Positions 9,593-18,118 of a stretch of DNA of 64,000 bases are shown piece by piece. The stretch spans positions 62,001 to 126,000 of the forward strand of contig NZ_BOOP01000036.1 in the NCBI RefSeq assembly GCF_016863295.1, given 5' to 3'. Numbering within the stretch: the first letter of the stretch is position 1; the number at the start of each line of letters is the position of its first letter. The translations under genes were made by a program, and so were the position numbers. The DNA comes from Planotetraspora phitsanulokensis (GTDB taxonomy: Bacteria; Actinomycetota; Actinomycetes; Streptosporangiales; Streptosporangiaceae). The notes below the pieces were generated by a model. The model saw only the letters and a list, made by a program, of their open reading frames with translations. It was not told the origin of the DNA and did not search any database.

Positions 9593-10525
9593 TCATCGCA
9601 GCTCCCTGCCGGTGAGCTCGAGGAAGACGTCCTCCAGCGTGCGGCGCTCGATGCTCAGGTCCTCGGCGGTGACGCCCTCCGTGGCGCACCAGGCGGTGAC
9701 CGTCGCCAGCAGCTGGGGGCCGACCTGGCCCTCGATGATGTAGTGCCCCGCGGGCGACTCCTTGGCGGCGCTCCCGGGCGGCAGCGCGCTGAGCAGCTCG
9801 TCGAGGTTGAGCCCGGGCCGCGCGCGGAAGCGGAGCTGGCGTTCGGCGCCGGTCAGCGTCTCGGGGCTGCCCTCGGCCACCACCCGTCCGTGATCGATGA
9901 CCACCACGTGGTCGGAGAGCTTCTCCGCCTCGTCCATGTGATGGGTGGTCAGAACCACGGACACGCCCGCGTCGCGAAGCCCCGTCACCACGTCCCAGCA
10001 CGCGTGCCGTGCCTGCGGGTCGAGGCCTGCCGTCGGCTCGTCGAGGAAGACCAGCTCCGGCCGTCCGATGACGGCCGCGGCGAGCGAGAGCCGCTGCTGC
10101 TGCCCGCCGGACAGCCGTCTGTACGGCGTGCGCGCGTGGTCGGTGAGGCCCAGAAGGTCGAGGAGCGCCCCGGGGTCGAGAGGGTGGGCGTAGAAGCGGG
10201 ACACCACCCGGAGCCATTCGCCCGCCCGCGCGGCAGGGGGGACGCCTCCGGCCTGGGGCATCACGCCGAGGCGCGGCCGGAGCGAGGGATCGGCCGGGTC
10301 GAGCCCCAGCACCCGCACCGTCCCCGCGTCGAGGCGGCGGTATCCCTCGCAGATCTCGATGGTGGAGGTCTTGCCCGCGCCGTTGGGGCCCAGGATCGCC
10401 GTCACCTCGCCGCGTCCGCAGGCCATGGTCAGACCGTCCACGGCGATCGTCCGCCCGTACCGCTTGATCAGCCCACTGATCTCGACGGCTGCTCCGGCGC
10501 CCGAGGCGCTGCCACCCGCCCGCAC
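9593..10525 (-). CDS. ABC exporter ATP-binding protein (DrrA-like)
   Basis: A 310-residue ATPase with Walker A GPNGAGKTS, Q-loop MPQAGGVPP, signature LSGGQQQR, Walker B LVFLDEPTAGLD, an H-loop histidine in TTHHMDEAE, and the C-terminal extension usual for ABC-2 exporters. The GTG at 10525 follows GGGGAGG with a suitable gap. It pairs with the permease gene just downstream and diverges from sufR, so the 405-bp gap between them must serve both directions. Confidence 0.88.
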   Translation of the reverse strand: MRAGGSASGAGAAVEISGLIKRYGRTIAVDGLTMACGRGEVTAILGPNGAGKTSTIEICEGYRRLDAGTVRVLGLDPADPSLRPRLGVMPQAGGVPPAARAGEWLRVVSRFYAHPLDPGALLDLLGLTDHARTPYRRLSGGQQQRLSLAAAVIGRPELVFLDEPTAGLDPQARHACWDVVTGLRDAGVSVVLTTHHMDEAEKLSDHVVVIDHGRVVAEGSPETLTGAERQLRFRARPGLNLDELLSALPPGSAAKESPAGHYIIEGQVGPQLLATVTAWCATEGVTAEDLSIERRTLEDVFLELTGRELR

Positions 10526-10798
10526 GTCACGGGCCTCCCCTCAGCGAGATGAACCATCGGGGCCGGCCGGGAACCGGTCCGCCCGCGCTGGTCGTCGATT
10601 CGAACCGGTCTGCCGATTCCCAACGAGTCTAGGGAGCGAGACTGCCGGTCCGGCCGGGGGATGGCCGTCCCACGGCCGAAACACGGCCGAAGGCTGAGAC
10701 ACCGCCGGTGGACATCCGCCCCATTGTGATCGCGTACCGCCCCCCGATGATCTACGGACGGGCTGCCGGGCACGGCTTCCACGGTACGTCTTCGCAGG

Positions 10799-10817
10799 TT
10801 AGGTAAGCCTTACCTGC
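10799..10817. promoter_or_regulatory. IdeR/DtxR-type iron box upstream of sufR
   Basis: TTAGGTAAGCCTTACCTGC contains the perfect 7+1+7 palindrome AGGTAAG-C-CTTACCT and matches the 19-bp IdeR/DmdR consensus TTAGGTTAGGCTAACCTAA at about 14 of 19 positions with the same centre. It lies 114 bp upstream of the preferred sufR start. This suggests that iron-loaded IdeR can repress the suf operon. The rest of the 10526-10930 gap shows no other clear signal. Confidence 0.7.
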
Positions 10818-10930
10818 GTGAGAAATTGCATCCTTCTTGTCTTCCCCTTGGTTTGTCGTCCGGGAAGGAATTACGGCACACTGATGTTGTGAAATACGTG
10901 CCCGAGAGGATGAACACCGAGGAGACCGCT

Positions 10931-11755
10931 GTGCAGCGGCCTTCCGTGGTGCCCTCCGCGCGTACGCAGCCCCATACTTCCACCCCCGACTCGCCGGAGG
11001 CGAACGTGGGGGCGGGGAGCGCCGTCCACCTGGGTCCTGGTGTGTCCGCCCAGATCACGGCCGAGCGCGGCACGCGCGCCCGGGTCGCGAGGCTGATCCT
11101 GGAGCACGGCCCGGTGACCGCGGCGGCCCTGGGGGAGAGGCTCGGGCTCACCCCCGCGGCGGTCCGCCGCCACCTCGACGCGCTGCTCGCCGACGGCATG
11201 ATCGACTCCCGTACGGCACGGCCGCGCGGCCAGCGGGGCCGCGGCAGGCCCGCGAAGATGTTCGCGATCACCGACGCGGGACGCAGCGCCTTCGTGCACG
11301 CCTACGACGACCTCGCGGGCAGCGCCCTGCGCTTCCTGGCCGAGCGGCTGGGCGGCGAGGCGGTGTCGGAGTTCGCGCAGGCGCAGTTCTCCGGCCTGGT
11401 CAGCAGGCTGGAGCAGCTGATGCGGGAGGTGCCGGACGACCAGCGGGTACGCGTGCTCGCCGAGGCGCTGTCCGCCGAGGGCTACGCCGCGTCGTCCACG
11501 AAGACGGGGCAGGGCGGGGAGCAGCTCTGTCAGCACCACTGCCCGGTGGCGCACGTCGCCGCCGCGTTCCCCCAGTTGTGCGAGGCCGAGACGGAGGCCT
11601 TCGGGCAGCTGCTCGGCACACCGGTGCAGCGACTGGCCACCATCGCGAACGGCGACGGCGTCTGCACCACCCATGTGAGTTCCCACGCGCTGGCCGCACG
11701 GCAGGCGCCAACCCAGATAACGAGCACATCGACGAGCAAGGAGTCCGGCAGGTGA
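10931..11755 (+). CDS. sufR: SufR, iron-sulfur cluster-sensing ArsR/DeoR-like regulator
   Basis: Transcriptional regulator of the suf operon. The 274-residue product has a winged-helix domain ([20 protein letters not shown], then [14 protein letters not shown]) and a C-terminal cluster-binding region with C200-x3-C204-x12-C217 and a further C245. These are the candidate Fe-S ligands. GTG at 10931 is chosen because GAGGAG stands six bases before it; earlier in-frame starts at 10826, 10889 and 10910 lack a well-placed ribosome site. The stop overlaps the sufB start by GTGA, so the regulator and the assembly genes are translationally coupled and likely autoregulated. Confidence 0.9.
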   Translation: MQRPSVVPSARTQPHTSTPDSPEANVGAGSAVHLGPGVSAQITAERGTRARVARLILEHGPVTAAALGERLGLTPAAVRRHLDALLADGMIDSRTARPRGQRGRGRPAKMFAITDAGRSAFVHAYDDLAGSALRFLAERLGGEAVSEFAQAQFSGLVSRLEQLMREVPDDQRVRVLAEALSAEGYAASSTKTGQGGEQLCQHHCPVAHVAAAFPQLCEAETEAFGQLLGTPVQRLATIANGDGVCTTHVSSHALAARQAPTQITSTSTSKESGR

Positions 11756-13164
11756 CTGTCACCGACCGCCCGCAGCTGGAAGGCCTCGGGAATTACAAGT
11801 TCGGCTGGGCCGACTCGGACGCGGCGGGCGCCGCGGCCCGGCGCGGCCTGTCCGAAGAGGTCGTCCGCGACATCTCCGCGCTCAAGAACGAGCCGGAGTG
11901 GATGCTCGACCTTCGCCTCAAGGGCCTTCGGCTGTTCGGCAAGAAGCCCATGCCCACGTGGGGTTCCGACCTCACCGGCATCGACTTCGACAACATCAAG
12001 TACTTCGTGCGCTCGACCGAGAAGCAGGCCGCCTCCTGGGAGGAGCTGCCCGCCGACATCAAGAGCACCTACGACAAGCTCGGCATCCCCGAGGCGGAGA
12101 AACAGCGCCTCATCGCGGGGGTCGCGGCCCAGTACGAGTCCGAGGTCGTCTATCACAAGATCCGTGAGGACCTCGAGGAGAAGGGCGTCATCTTCCTCGA
12201 CACCGACACGGGTCTCAAGGAGCACGAGGAGCTCTTCAAGGAGTACTTCGGCTCGGTGATCCCGGTGGGCGACAACAAGTTCGCCTCGCTGAACACCGCC
12301 ACCTGGTCGGGCGGGTCGTTCATCTACGTGCCGCCGAACGTGAACGTCGAGATCCCGCTGCAGGCCTACTTCCGGATCAACACCGAGAACATGGGCCAGT
12401 TCGAGCGGACCCTGATCATCGTGGACGAGAACTCCTACGTCCACTACGTCGAGGGCTGCACGGCGCCGATCTACTCGTCCGACTCGCTGCACTCGGCGGT
12501 CGTCGAGATCATCGTGAAGAAGGGCGCCCGCTGCCGTTACACGACCATCCAGAACTGGTCGAACAACGTCTACAACCTGGTCACCAAGCGCGCCGTGGCG
12601 TACGAGGGCGCGACCATGGAGTGGATCGACGGCAACATCGGCTCCAAGGTCACGATGAAGTACCCGGCCGTCTACCTCATGGGCGAGCACGCCAAGGGCG
12701 AGACCCTGTCGGTCGCCTTCGCCGGTGAGGGCCAGCACCAGGACGCGGGCGCCAAGATGGTGCACCTCGCGCCGAAGACCTCCTCGACGATCATCTCCAA
12801 GTCCGTCGCCCGCGGCGGCGGCCGGACGTCCTACCGCGGTCTCGTGCAGATCGAGGAGGGCGCGGCCGGCTCGGCGTCGACCGTCAAGTGCGACGCCCTG
12901 CTCGTCGACCAGATCAGCCGGTCGGACACCTACCCGTACGTCGACGTCCGCGAGGACGACGTGTCGATGGGCCACGAGGCCACGGTCTCGAAGGTGTCGG
13001 AGGACCAGCTGTTCTACCTGATGAGCCGCGGCATGAACGAGGACGAGGCGATGGCGATGATCGTCCGCGGCTTCGTCGAGCCGATCGCCCGCGAGCTCCC
13101 GATGGAGTACGCGCTTGAGCTGAACCGCCTGATCGAGCTGCAGATGGAAGGAGCCGTCGGCTGA
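11752..13164 (+). CDS. sufB: SufB, scaffold of the SufBCD complex
   Basis: Core Fe-S scaffold subunit of SufBC2D in the cytoplasm. The 470 residues include [44 protein letters not shown], the beta-helix core and the C-terminal [27 protein letters not shown] that contacts SufC. It is uninterrupted, unlike the intein-bearing mycobacterial sufB. The GTG start is set by AAGGAG eight bases upstream and overlaps the sufR stop. Confidence 0.97.
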   Translation: MTVTDRPQLEGLGNYKFGWADSDAAGAAARRGLSEEVVRDISALKNEPEWMLDLRLKGLRLFGKKPMPTWGSDLTGIDFDNIKYFVRSTEKQAASWEELPADIKSTYDKLGIPEAEKQRLIAGVAAQYESEVVYHKIREDLEEKGVIFLDTDTGLKEHEELFKEYFGSVIPVGDNKFASLNTATWSGGSFIYVPPNVNVEIPLQAYFRINTENMGQFERTLIIVDENSYVHYVEGCTAPIYSSDSLHSAVVEIIVKKGARCRYTTIQNWSNNVYNLVTKRAVAYEGATMEWIDGNIGSKVTMKYPAVYLMGEHAKGETLSVAFAGEGQHQDAGAKMVHLAPKTSSTIISKSVARGGGRTSYRGLVQIEEGAAGSASTVKCDALLVDQISRSDTYPYVDVREDDVSMGHEATVSKVSEDQLFYLMSRGMNEDEAMAMIVRGFVEPIARELPMEYALELNRLIELQMEGAVG

Positions 13165-14285
13165 TGGGCCTCGAGACCAAGCCGCTGTCGACGCTGCACG
13201 AGCGGTCGTCGTACAACGTGGCCGACTTCGCCGTGCCGACCGGCCGTGAGGAGGAGTGGCGGTTCACCCCGCTCTCCCGTCTCAAGGGCCTGCACAACGG
13301 CACGGCGGCCGCCTCGGGCACCGTCGACGTCACCGTCGACGCGGCCCCCGAGGTGACCGTCGAGACCGTGGGCCGCGACGACGCCCGGGTCGGCAAGGCG
13401 TACGTGCCCGCCGACCGGATCAGCGCGCAGGCCTACGCGTCGTTCGAGAAGGCGACGGTCGTCACCGTCCCGCGTGAGGCGGTCGCCTCGCGGCCGACGG
13501 TGATCACTCTTCGCGGCTCCGGCGGCGGCGCCGCGTACGGCCACATCGTGGTCAAGGTCGAGGCGATGGCGGAGGCCGTCGTGGTCCTCGACCACAGCGG
13601 CAGCGCCGTGTACGCCGACAACGTCGAGTTCGTCGTCGGCGACGGCGCGACGCTGAAGGTCGTCAGCCTGCAGGACTGGGACGACGACGCCGTCCACGTC
13701 TCGCACCACCACGCCCAGCTCGCCAAGGACGCGACGTTCCGCTCGTTCGTGGTGACCCTCGGAGGCGACCTCGTACGGCTGTCGCCCTCGGTGGCCTACA
13801 CCGCCCCGGGCGGCGACGCCGACCTGACCGGTCTCTACTTCGTGGACGCCGGGCAGCACCTGGAGCACCGGCTCCTGGTCGAGCACACGGTGCCGAACTG
13901 CCGCAGCAACGTGACCTACAAGGGCGCGCTGCAGGGCGAGGACGCGCACGCGGTCTGGATCGGCGACGTGATCATCCGGGCCGAGGCCGAGGGCACCGAC
14001 ACCTACGAGCTCAACCGGAACCTCATCCTCACCGACGGCGCCCGCGCCGACTCGGTGCCGAACCTGGAGATCCTCACCGGAGAGGTCGCCGGCGCCGGCC
14101 ACGCGTCGGCCTCGGGTCGCCTCGACGACGAGCACATCTTCTACCTGCAGGCCCGGGGCATCCCGTTCGAGGAGGCGCGCCGCCTGGTCATCCACGGATT
14201 CTTCGCCCAGCTGCTTGAGAAGATCGAGGTCGAGGAGATCCGCGAGCGCGTCCTCGCCGCCGTCGAGGCGGAGCTGGCGCGATGA
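13164..14285 (+). CDS. sufD: SufD, SufBCD complex subunit
   Basis: Paralogue of SufB that completes the SufBC2D scaffold and is needed for iron acquisition in the characterised systems. The 373-residue protein has the N-terminal FAVPTGREEEWRFTPLSRL, the beta-helix region and the C-terminal FYLQARGIPFEEARRLVIHGFFAQLLEKI. Its ATG shares the final A of the sufB TGA stop, so the two are translated in a coupled way. Confidence 0.96.
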   Translation: MGLETKPLSTLHERSSYNVADFAVPTGREEEWRFTPLSRLKGLHNGTAAASGTVDVTVDAAPEVTVETVGRDDARVGKAYVPADRISAQAYASFEKATVVTVPREAVASRPTVITLRGSGGGAAYGHIVVKVEAMAEAVVVLDHSGSAVYADNVEFVVGDGATLKVVSLQDWDDDAVHVSHHHAQLAKDATFRSFVVTLGGDLVRLSPSVAYTAPGGDADLTGLYFVDAGQHLEHRLLVEHTVPNCRSNVTYKGALQGEDAHAVWIGDVIIRAEAEGTDTYELNRNLILTDGARADSVPNLEILTGEVAGAGHASASGRLDDEHIFYLQARGIPFEEARRLVIHGFFAQLLEKIEVEEIRERVLAAVEAELAR

Positions 14286-14611
14286 CCGAGGTCCGCGAGC
14301 AGTGGGAGAAGGTCTGCCAGGTCGGCGACATCCCCGACGAGGGTGCCATCGGCGTGGAGATCGACGATGTCCCGGTGGCGATCGTGCGCACCGGCGACGA
14401 GGTCTTCGCCCTGCACGACGTCTGCTCGCACGCCGAGGTCAAGCTCAGCGAGGGCGAGGTCTACGACCACACCCTCGAATGCTGGCTCCACGGCTCCTGC
14501 TTCGACCTGCGGACCGGCAAGCCCACCGGCCCTCCTGCCACAAAGCCCGTGAACGTCTACCGAGTAAAGATCGAAGGCGACGACGTGTACGTCTCGCTCT
14601 CGAAGGAGTAA
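14282..14611 (+). CDS. Rieske [2Fe-2S] ferredoxin embedded in suf operon
   Basis: A 109-residue Rieske protein of the non-heme dioxygenase ferredoxin type (HcaC-like). The cluster ligands are C48-S-H50 and C67-WL-H70, with an additional C73. It overlaps sufD by ATGA and lies 4 bp before sufC, so it belongs to the operon. Actinobacterial suf operons commonly carry this gene. A role as electron donor or as a cluster carrier for assembly is likely but is inference. Confidence 0.92.
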   Translation: MTEVREQWEKVCQVGDIPDEGAIGVEIDDVPVAIVRTGDEVFALHDVCSHAEVKLSEGEVYDHTLECWLHGSCFDLRTGKPTGPPATKPVNVYRVKIEGDDVYVSLSKE

Positions 14612-14615
14612 TCAA

Positions 14616-15386
14616 GTGCCCACCCTTGAGATTCGTGACCTGCACGTCGCCGTCGGCGACAAGGAGATCCTGCGCGGCGTCGACCTGACCGTCAGCTCGG
14701 GAGAGACCCACGCCATCATGGGGCCCAACGGCTCCGGCAAGTCGACCCTCGCCTATGCGCTCGCCGGTCATCCGAAATACACGATCACGTCCGGAAGCGT
14801 CCTGCTGGACGGCGAGGACCTCCTCGAGATGAAGGTCGACGAGCGCGCCCGCGCCGGGCTGTTCCTGGCCATGCAGTACCCCGTCGAGGTGCCGGGCGTC
14901 AGCGTGTCGAACTTCCTGCGGTCCGCGATCACCGCGGTCCGCGGCGAGGCGCCCAAGCTGCGCGAGTTCGCCAAGGACCTGAAGACGGGCATGGACGCGT
15001 TGTCCATCGATCCCGCGTTCGCCCAGCGCAACACCAACGAAGGCTTCTCCGGTGGTGAGAAGAAGCGCCACGAGATCCTCCAGCTCGAGCTGCTCAAGCC
15101 GAAGATCGCCATCCTCGACGAGACCGACTCCGGCCTCGACGTCGACGCCCTGCGGGTCGTCTCCGAGGGCATCAACCGGTTCCGCGGCCTCGACGGATCG
15201 GGTGAGGGCTCCGGCGCCGACACCGGCGTGCTGCTGATCACCCACTACACCCGCATCCTGCGGTACGTGAAGCCGGACTTCGTCCACGTCTTCGCCGCCG
15301 GCCGGATCGTGGAGGAGGGTGGCCCCGAGCTCGCCGAGAAGCTGGAGAACGAGGGCTACGAGGCGTACACGAAGGCGTCCGCCTGA
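14616..15386 (+). CDS. sufC: SufC, ATPase of the SufBCD complex
   Basis: ABC-type ATPase that drives conformational change in SufBCD. The 256 residues contain Walker A GPNGSGKST, the Q-loop AMQYPVEVPG, the Suf-specific signature FSGGEKKRHEILQ and Walker B IAILDETDSGLD. An H-loop follows in LLITHYTRILRY. The GTG start is near GAAGGAG. The stop overlaps the sufS ATG as TGATG. Confidence 0.97.
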   Translation: MPTLEIRDLHVAVGDKEILRGVDLTVSSGETHAIMGPNGSGKSTLAYALAGHPKYTITSGSVLLDGEDLLEMKVDERARAGLFLAMQYPVEVPGVSVSNFLRSAITAVRGEAPKLREFAKDLKTGMDALSIDPAFAQRNTNEGFSGGEKKRHEILQLELLKPKIAILDETDSGLDVDALRVVSEGINRFRGLDGSGEGSGADTGVLLITHYTRILRYVKPDFVHVFAAGRIVEEGGPELAEKLENEGYEAYTKASA

Positions 15387-16651
15387 TGAACGGTGCGGCT
15401 CCCTTCGACGTGGAGAGGATCAGGAAGGACTTCCCGATCCTGTCCCGTGAGCTGCCCGGCGGCCGCCCGCTGGTCTATCTCGACTCCGGAAACAGCTCGC
15501 AGAAGCCCACGCAGGTCATCGAGACCATGCGTGAGCACCTGGCGCAGCACTACGGCAACGTCGGCCGCGCCCTGCACGTCCTGGGCAGCGAGTCCACCGA
15601 CGCGTACGAAGGCGCCCGGGACAAGATCGCCGCTTTCATCGGCGCGCCGTCGCGCGACGAGGTGATCTTCACCAAGAACGCCTCCGAGAGCATCAACCTC
15701 GTGGCGTACGCCTTCGGCAACCCGGTCAACACCGACGAGCGGTTCAAGGTCGGCCCCGGCGACGAGATCGTCATCAGCGAGATGGAGCACCACTCCAACA
15801 TCGTGCCGTGGCAGCTGCTCGCGCAGCGCACCGGCGCGACGTTGCGCTGGTTCCCCGTCACCGACGAGGGCCGCCTCGACATCAGCGGTCTCGACGAGCT
15901 GGTCAACGAGCGAACGAAGATCGTGTCGATCGTGCACCAGTCGAACGTGCTCGGCACGGTCAACTCGGAGTCGCCGATCCTGGCCAGGGTCCGCGAGGTC
16001 GGCGCGCTGATGATGCTCGACTGCTCGCAGTCGGTGCCGCATCAGCCGGTCGACGTGGCCGAGCTCGGCGTCGACTTCGTGGCCTTCACCGGGCACAAGA
16101 TGGTCGGGCCCTCCGGCATCGGCGTCCTGTGGGGCCGCAAGGAGCTGCTCGACGCGATGCCGCCGTTCCTCGGCGGCGGCGAGATGATCGAGGCGGTCTG
16201 GATGGACCACTCGACCTACGCGCCCGTGCCGCACAAGTTCGAGGCGGGGACGCCCCCGATCGTGGAGGCCGTCGGCCTCGGTGCGGCGGTGGACTACCTC
16301 ACCTCCATCGGCATGGAGGAGATCAAGCGGCACGAGAAGGAGCTCACCGGCTACGCGCTCGAGGCGTTGCAGGAGATTTCCGGGCTCAGGATCATCGGGC
16401 CTCGCACCGTGGTCGCCCGCGGCGGCACGGTCTCCTTCACGATGGAGGGCATCCACCCGCACGACGTGGGGCAGATCCTCGACGACGTGTACGGCATCGC
16501 GGTACGGGTAGGCCACCACTGCGCCCGCCCGCTGCATCTCCGGTTCGGAATTCCAGCGACCACGCGGGCGTCTTTCTACCTGTACAACACGACGGCCGAG
16601 ATCGACGCACTGGTCCGCGGCCTCCACCACGTGCAGAAGGTGTTCGGCTAG
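15386..16651 (+). CDS. sufS: SufS cysteine desulfurase
   Basis: PLP-dependent group II cysteine desulfurase supplying sulfur to SufU. The 421-residue protein has the Schiff-base lysine K238 in AFTGHKMVGPSGIG, the PLP-contacting EHHSNIVPW, and the persulfide-forming C379 in RVGHHCARPLHLRF on the short loop typical of group II enzymes. It is translationally coupled to sufC and followed after 4 bp by sufU. Confidence 0.97.
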   Translation: MNGAAPFDVERIRKDFPILSRELPGGRPLVYLDSGNSSQKPTQVIETMREHLAQHYGNVGRALHVLGSESTDAYEGARDKIAAFIGAPSRDEVIFTKNASESINLVAYAFGNPVNTDERFKVGPGDEIVISEMEHHSNIVPWQLLAQRTGATLRWFPVTDEGRLDISGLDELVNERTKIVSIVHQSNVLGTVNSESPILARVREVGALMMLDCSQSVPHQPVDVAELGVDFVAFTGHKMVGPSGIGVLWGRKELLDAMPPFLGGGEMIEAVWMDHSTYAPVPHKFEAGTPPIVEAVGLGAAVDYLTSIGMEEIKRHEKELTGYALEALQEISGLRIIGPRTVVARGGTVSFTMEGIHPHDVGQILDDVYGIAVRVGHHCARPLHLRFGIPATTRASFYLYNTTAEIDALVRGLHHVQKVFG

Positions 16652-16655
16652 AACC

Positions 16656-17093
16656 ATGATCGCTGAGAGCATGTACCAGGAGCTGATCCTGGAGCACTAT
16701 AAGCACCCTCAGGGCAGGGGGCTGCGAGAGCCGTACGACGCGGAAGTCCACCATGTGAACCCGACCTGTGGCGACGAGGTCACCATGCGGGTCAAGCTGG
16801 GCGACGGCGGCAAGGTGCTCGACGTCTCCTACGACGGTCAGGGCTGTTCGATCAGCCAGGCCGCGGCGTCGGTGCTGCACGAGCTGGCCACGGGGTCGAC
16901 CGTGGTCGAGACGTTGTCCGTGGTCGACGAGTTCACCCGGCTGATGCAGGGCCGCGGTCAGGTCGAGGCCGACGAGGACGTGCTCGGCGACGCGGTGGCG
17001 TTCGCCGGCGTGGCGAAGTTCCCCGCGCGGGTCAAGTGCGCCCTGCTGGCCTGGATGGCCTACAAGGACGCCCTGGTGAGGAGCCAGGCGTGA
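16656..17093 (+). CDS. sufU: SufU zinc-dependent sulfurtransferase
   Basis: Zinc-containing partner that accepts persulfide from SufS. The 145 residues carry the metal ligands C38 and D40 (NPTCGDE), C64 (GQGCSIS) and C128 (RVKCALL) and the SufU-specific insertion between the second and third cysteines that separates it from IscU. It follows sufS by 4 bp in the operon. Confidence 0.95.
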   Translation: MIAESMYQELILEHYKHPQGRGLREPYDAEVHHVNPTCGDEVTMRVKLGDGGKVLDVSYDGQGCSISQAAASVLHELATGSTVVETLSVVDEFTRLMQGRGQVEADEDVLGDAVAFAGVAKFPARVKCALLAWMAYKDALVRSQA

Positions 17094-17217
17094 CCTGCCG
17101 TACCGTCGCCGGTCGCATCACCCGAGGCGGGTGGCGCGAGGGCGCGGACGTTCCCCAAGGTTGTGAAGGCGGCGGCCCGGCACGGGGTGCGGGGGAGCCG
17201 CGAGGTGAGGAGACGAC

Positions 17218-17592
17218 GTGAGCAAGCCGACAGAGACGCCGACGAGCCCCGCTCCGGCGTACGACGGGGAGACCTCCCCTGACGACGTCATGGAGGCGCT
17301 GAAGGACGTCGTGGACCCCGAACTCGGGATCAACGTCGTCGACCTCGGCCTCATCTACGGGCTGAACCTCGACGCCGCGGGTGAGGGCGAGCGCCCGATC
17401 GCGACGATCGACATGACGCTGACGAGCGCGGCCTGCCCGTTGACCGACGTGATCGAGGACCAGGCCAACTCGGCCCTGGCCGACCTGGTCTCCAGCGTTG
17501 TGATCAACTGGGTGTGGCTGCCGCCGTGGGGCCCCGACAAGATCACCGATGAGGGACGTGACCAGCTGCGCATGCTGGGGTTCAACGTCTGA
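17218..17592 (+). CDS. SufT-like DUF59/MIP18 Fe-S assembly factor
   Basis: A 124-residue DUF59 protein with DPELGINVVDLGLIYGL and the conserved cysteine in TSAACPLTDVI, as in SufT/PaaD-type factors that help mature Fe-S proteins. The GTG start follows GAGGAG by five bases. A 124-bp gap separates it from sufU, but a strong hairpin lies only after this gene, so it is probably the last gene of the operon. A second, more distant DUF59 gene is at 23801-24166. Confidence 0.9.
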   Translation: MSKPTETPTSPAPAYDGETSPDDVMEALKDVVDPELGINVVDLGLIYGLNLDAAGEGERPIATIDMTLTSAACPLTDVIEDQANSALADLVSSVVINWVWLPPWGPDKITDEGRDQLRMLGFNV

Positions 17593-17603
17593 TCGGCCTG
17601 TCC

Positions 17604-17629
17604 GGCCGTCCGGTGAGTACCGGACGGCC
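17604..17629 (+). terminator. Hairpin ending the suf operon
   Basis: GGCCGTCCGGT, loop GAGT, ACCGGACGGCC: an 11-bp perfect stem 12 bp after the last suf-operon stop. It lacks a U tract, as is common for actinomycete terminators. Confidence 0.75.
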
Positions 17630-17639
17630 CGGCGGGATC

Positions 17640-18118
17640 CCGGAAACCCGCGTGTCCCCAGAGGCTTCCGGGAATGATGTAAGCTGATGAGCAGTTGGTG
17701 CTTTTCTGATGGTTCCGTTACTTTCGTGGGTTTCTCTGCCTGATGTGACGGAACCGGGTGTCCGTGCGGTCCTCGCAGGAGGGCCGGCACGTCTGCGGGG
17801 ACACCGGCACCACTGATGATCGTGAGTAGACCCCGCCCGGGGTAGACTCGCGGAAAGATCGCAGCGTTGGATCACCAGACGCGACGACCGCGTGACGCTG
17901 CCGAACGGCACGAGACCCTATGTGCCGAGGACTGATGACCGGAAGAGCCGGACGTCACGTCCGCCCGGGAGAGACTCCCGGAGTTCCGCCGAGTGGGATT
18001 CGCTCCCTCACGTCCTGATCGAGGCACGGCACCGCCGTGCTTGCCCCGGCTCGTCCTTTCGCAGAAGTGACGCGCCCCCGTGTTCCGACACGTCACCTTC
18101 GATGAAAGGCACGATTTC
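17640..18118 (+). ncRNA. Long structured leader of the DEAD-box helicase gene
   Basis: The roughly 480 bases before the helicase hold several inverted repeats. These are GGTTCCGT/ACGGAACC near 17709-17757, GGTGTCC/GGGACACC near 17757-17805, ACCCCG-type pairing around 17830-17847, GGACG-TCA-CGTCC near 17951, and CCGGGAG-AGA-CTCCCGG near 17967. The density of stems suggests a structured 5' UTR or a separate small RNA. Long regulatory leaders are known for cold-induced RNA helicase genes in other bacteria. I cannot match this to a named RNA family. Confidence 0.45.

Noticed and set aside
9465-9596. A 43-codon frame starting in an ATGA overlap after the ABC ATPase
   Set aside because: The product is Arg-rich without any motif and fills the gap by chance; no ribosome site supports it.
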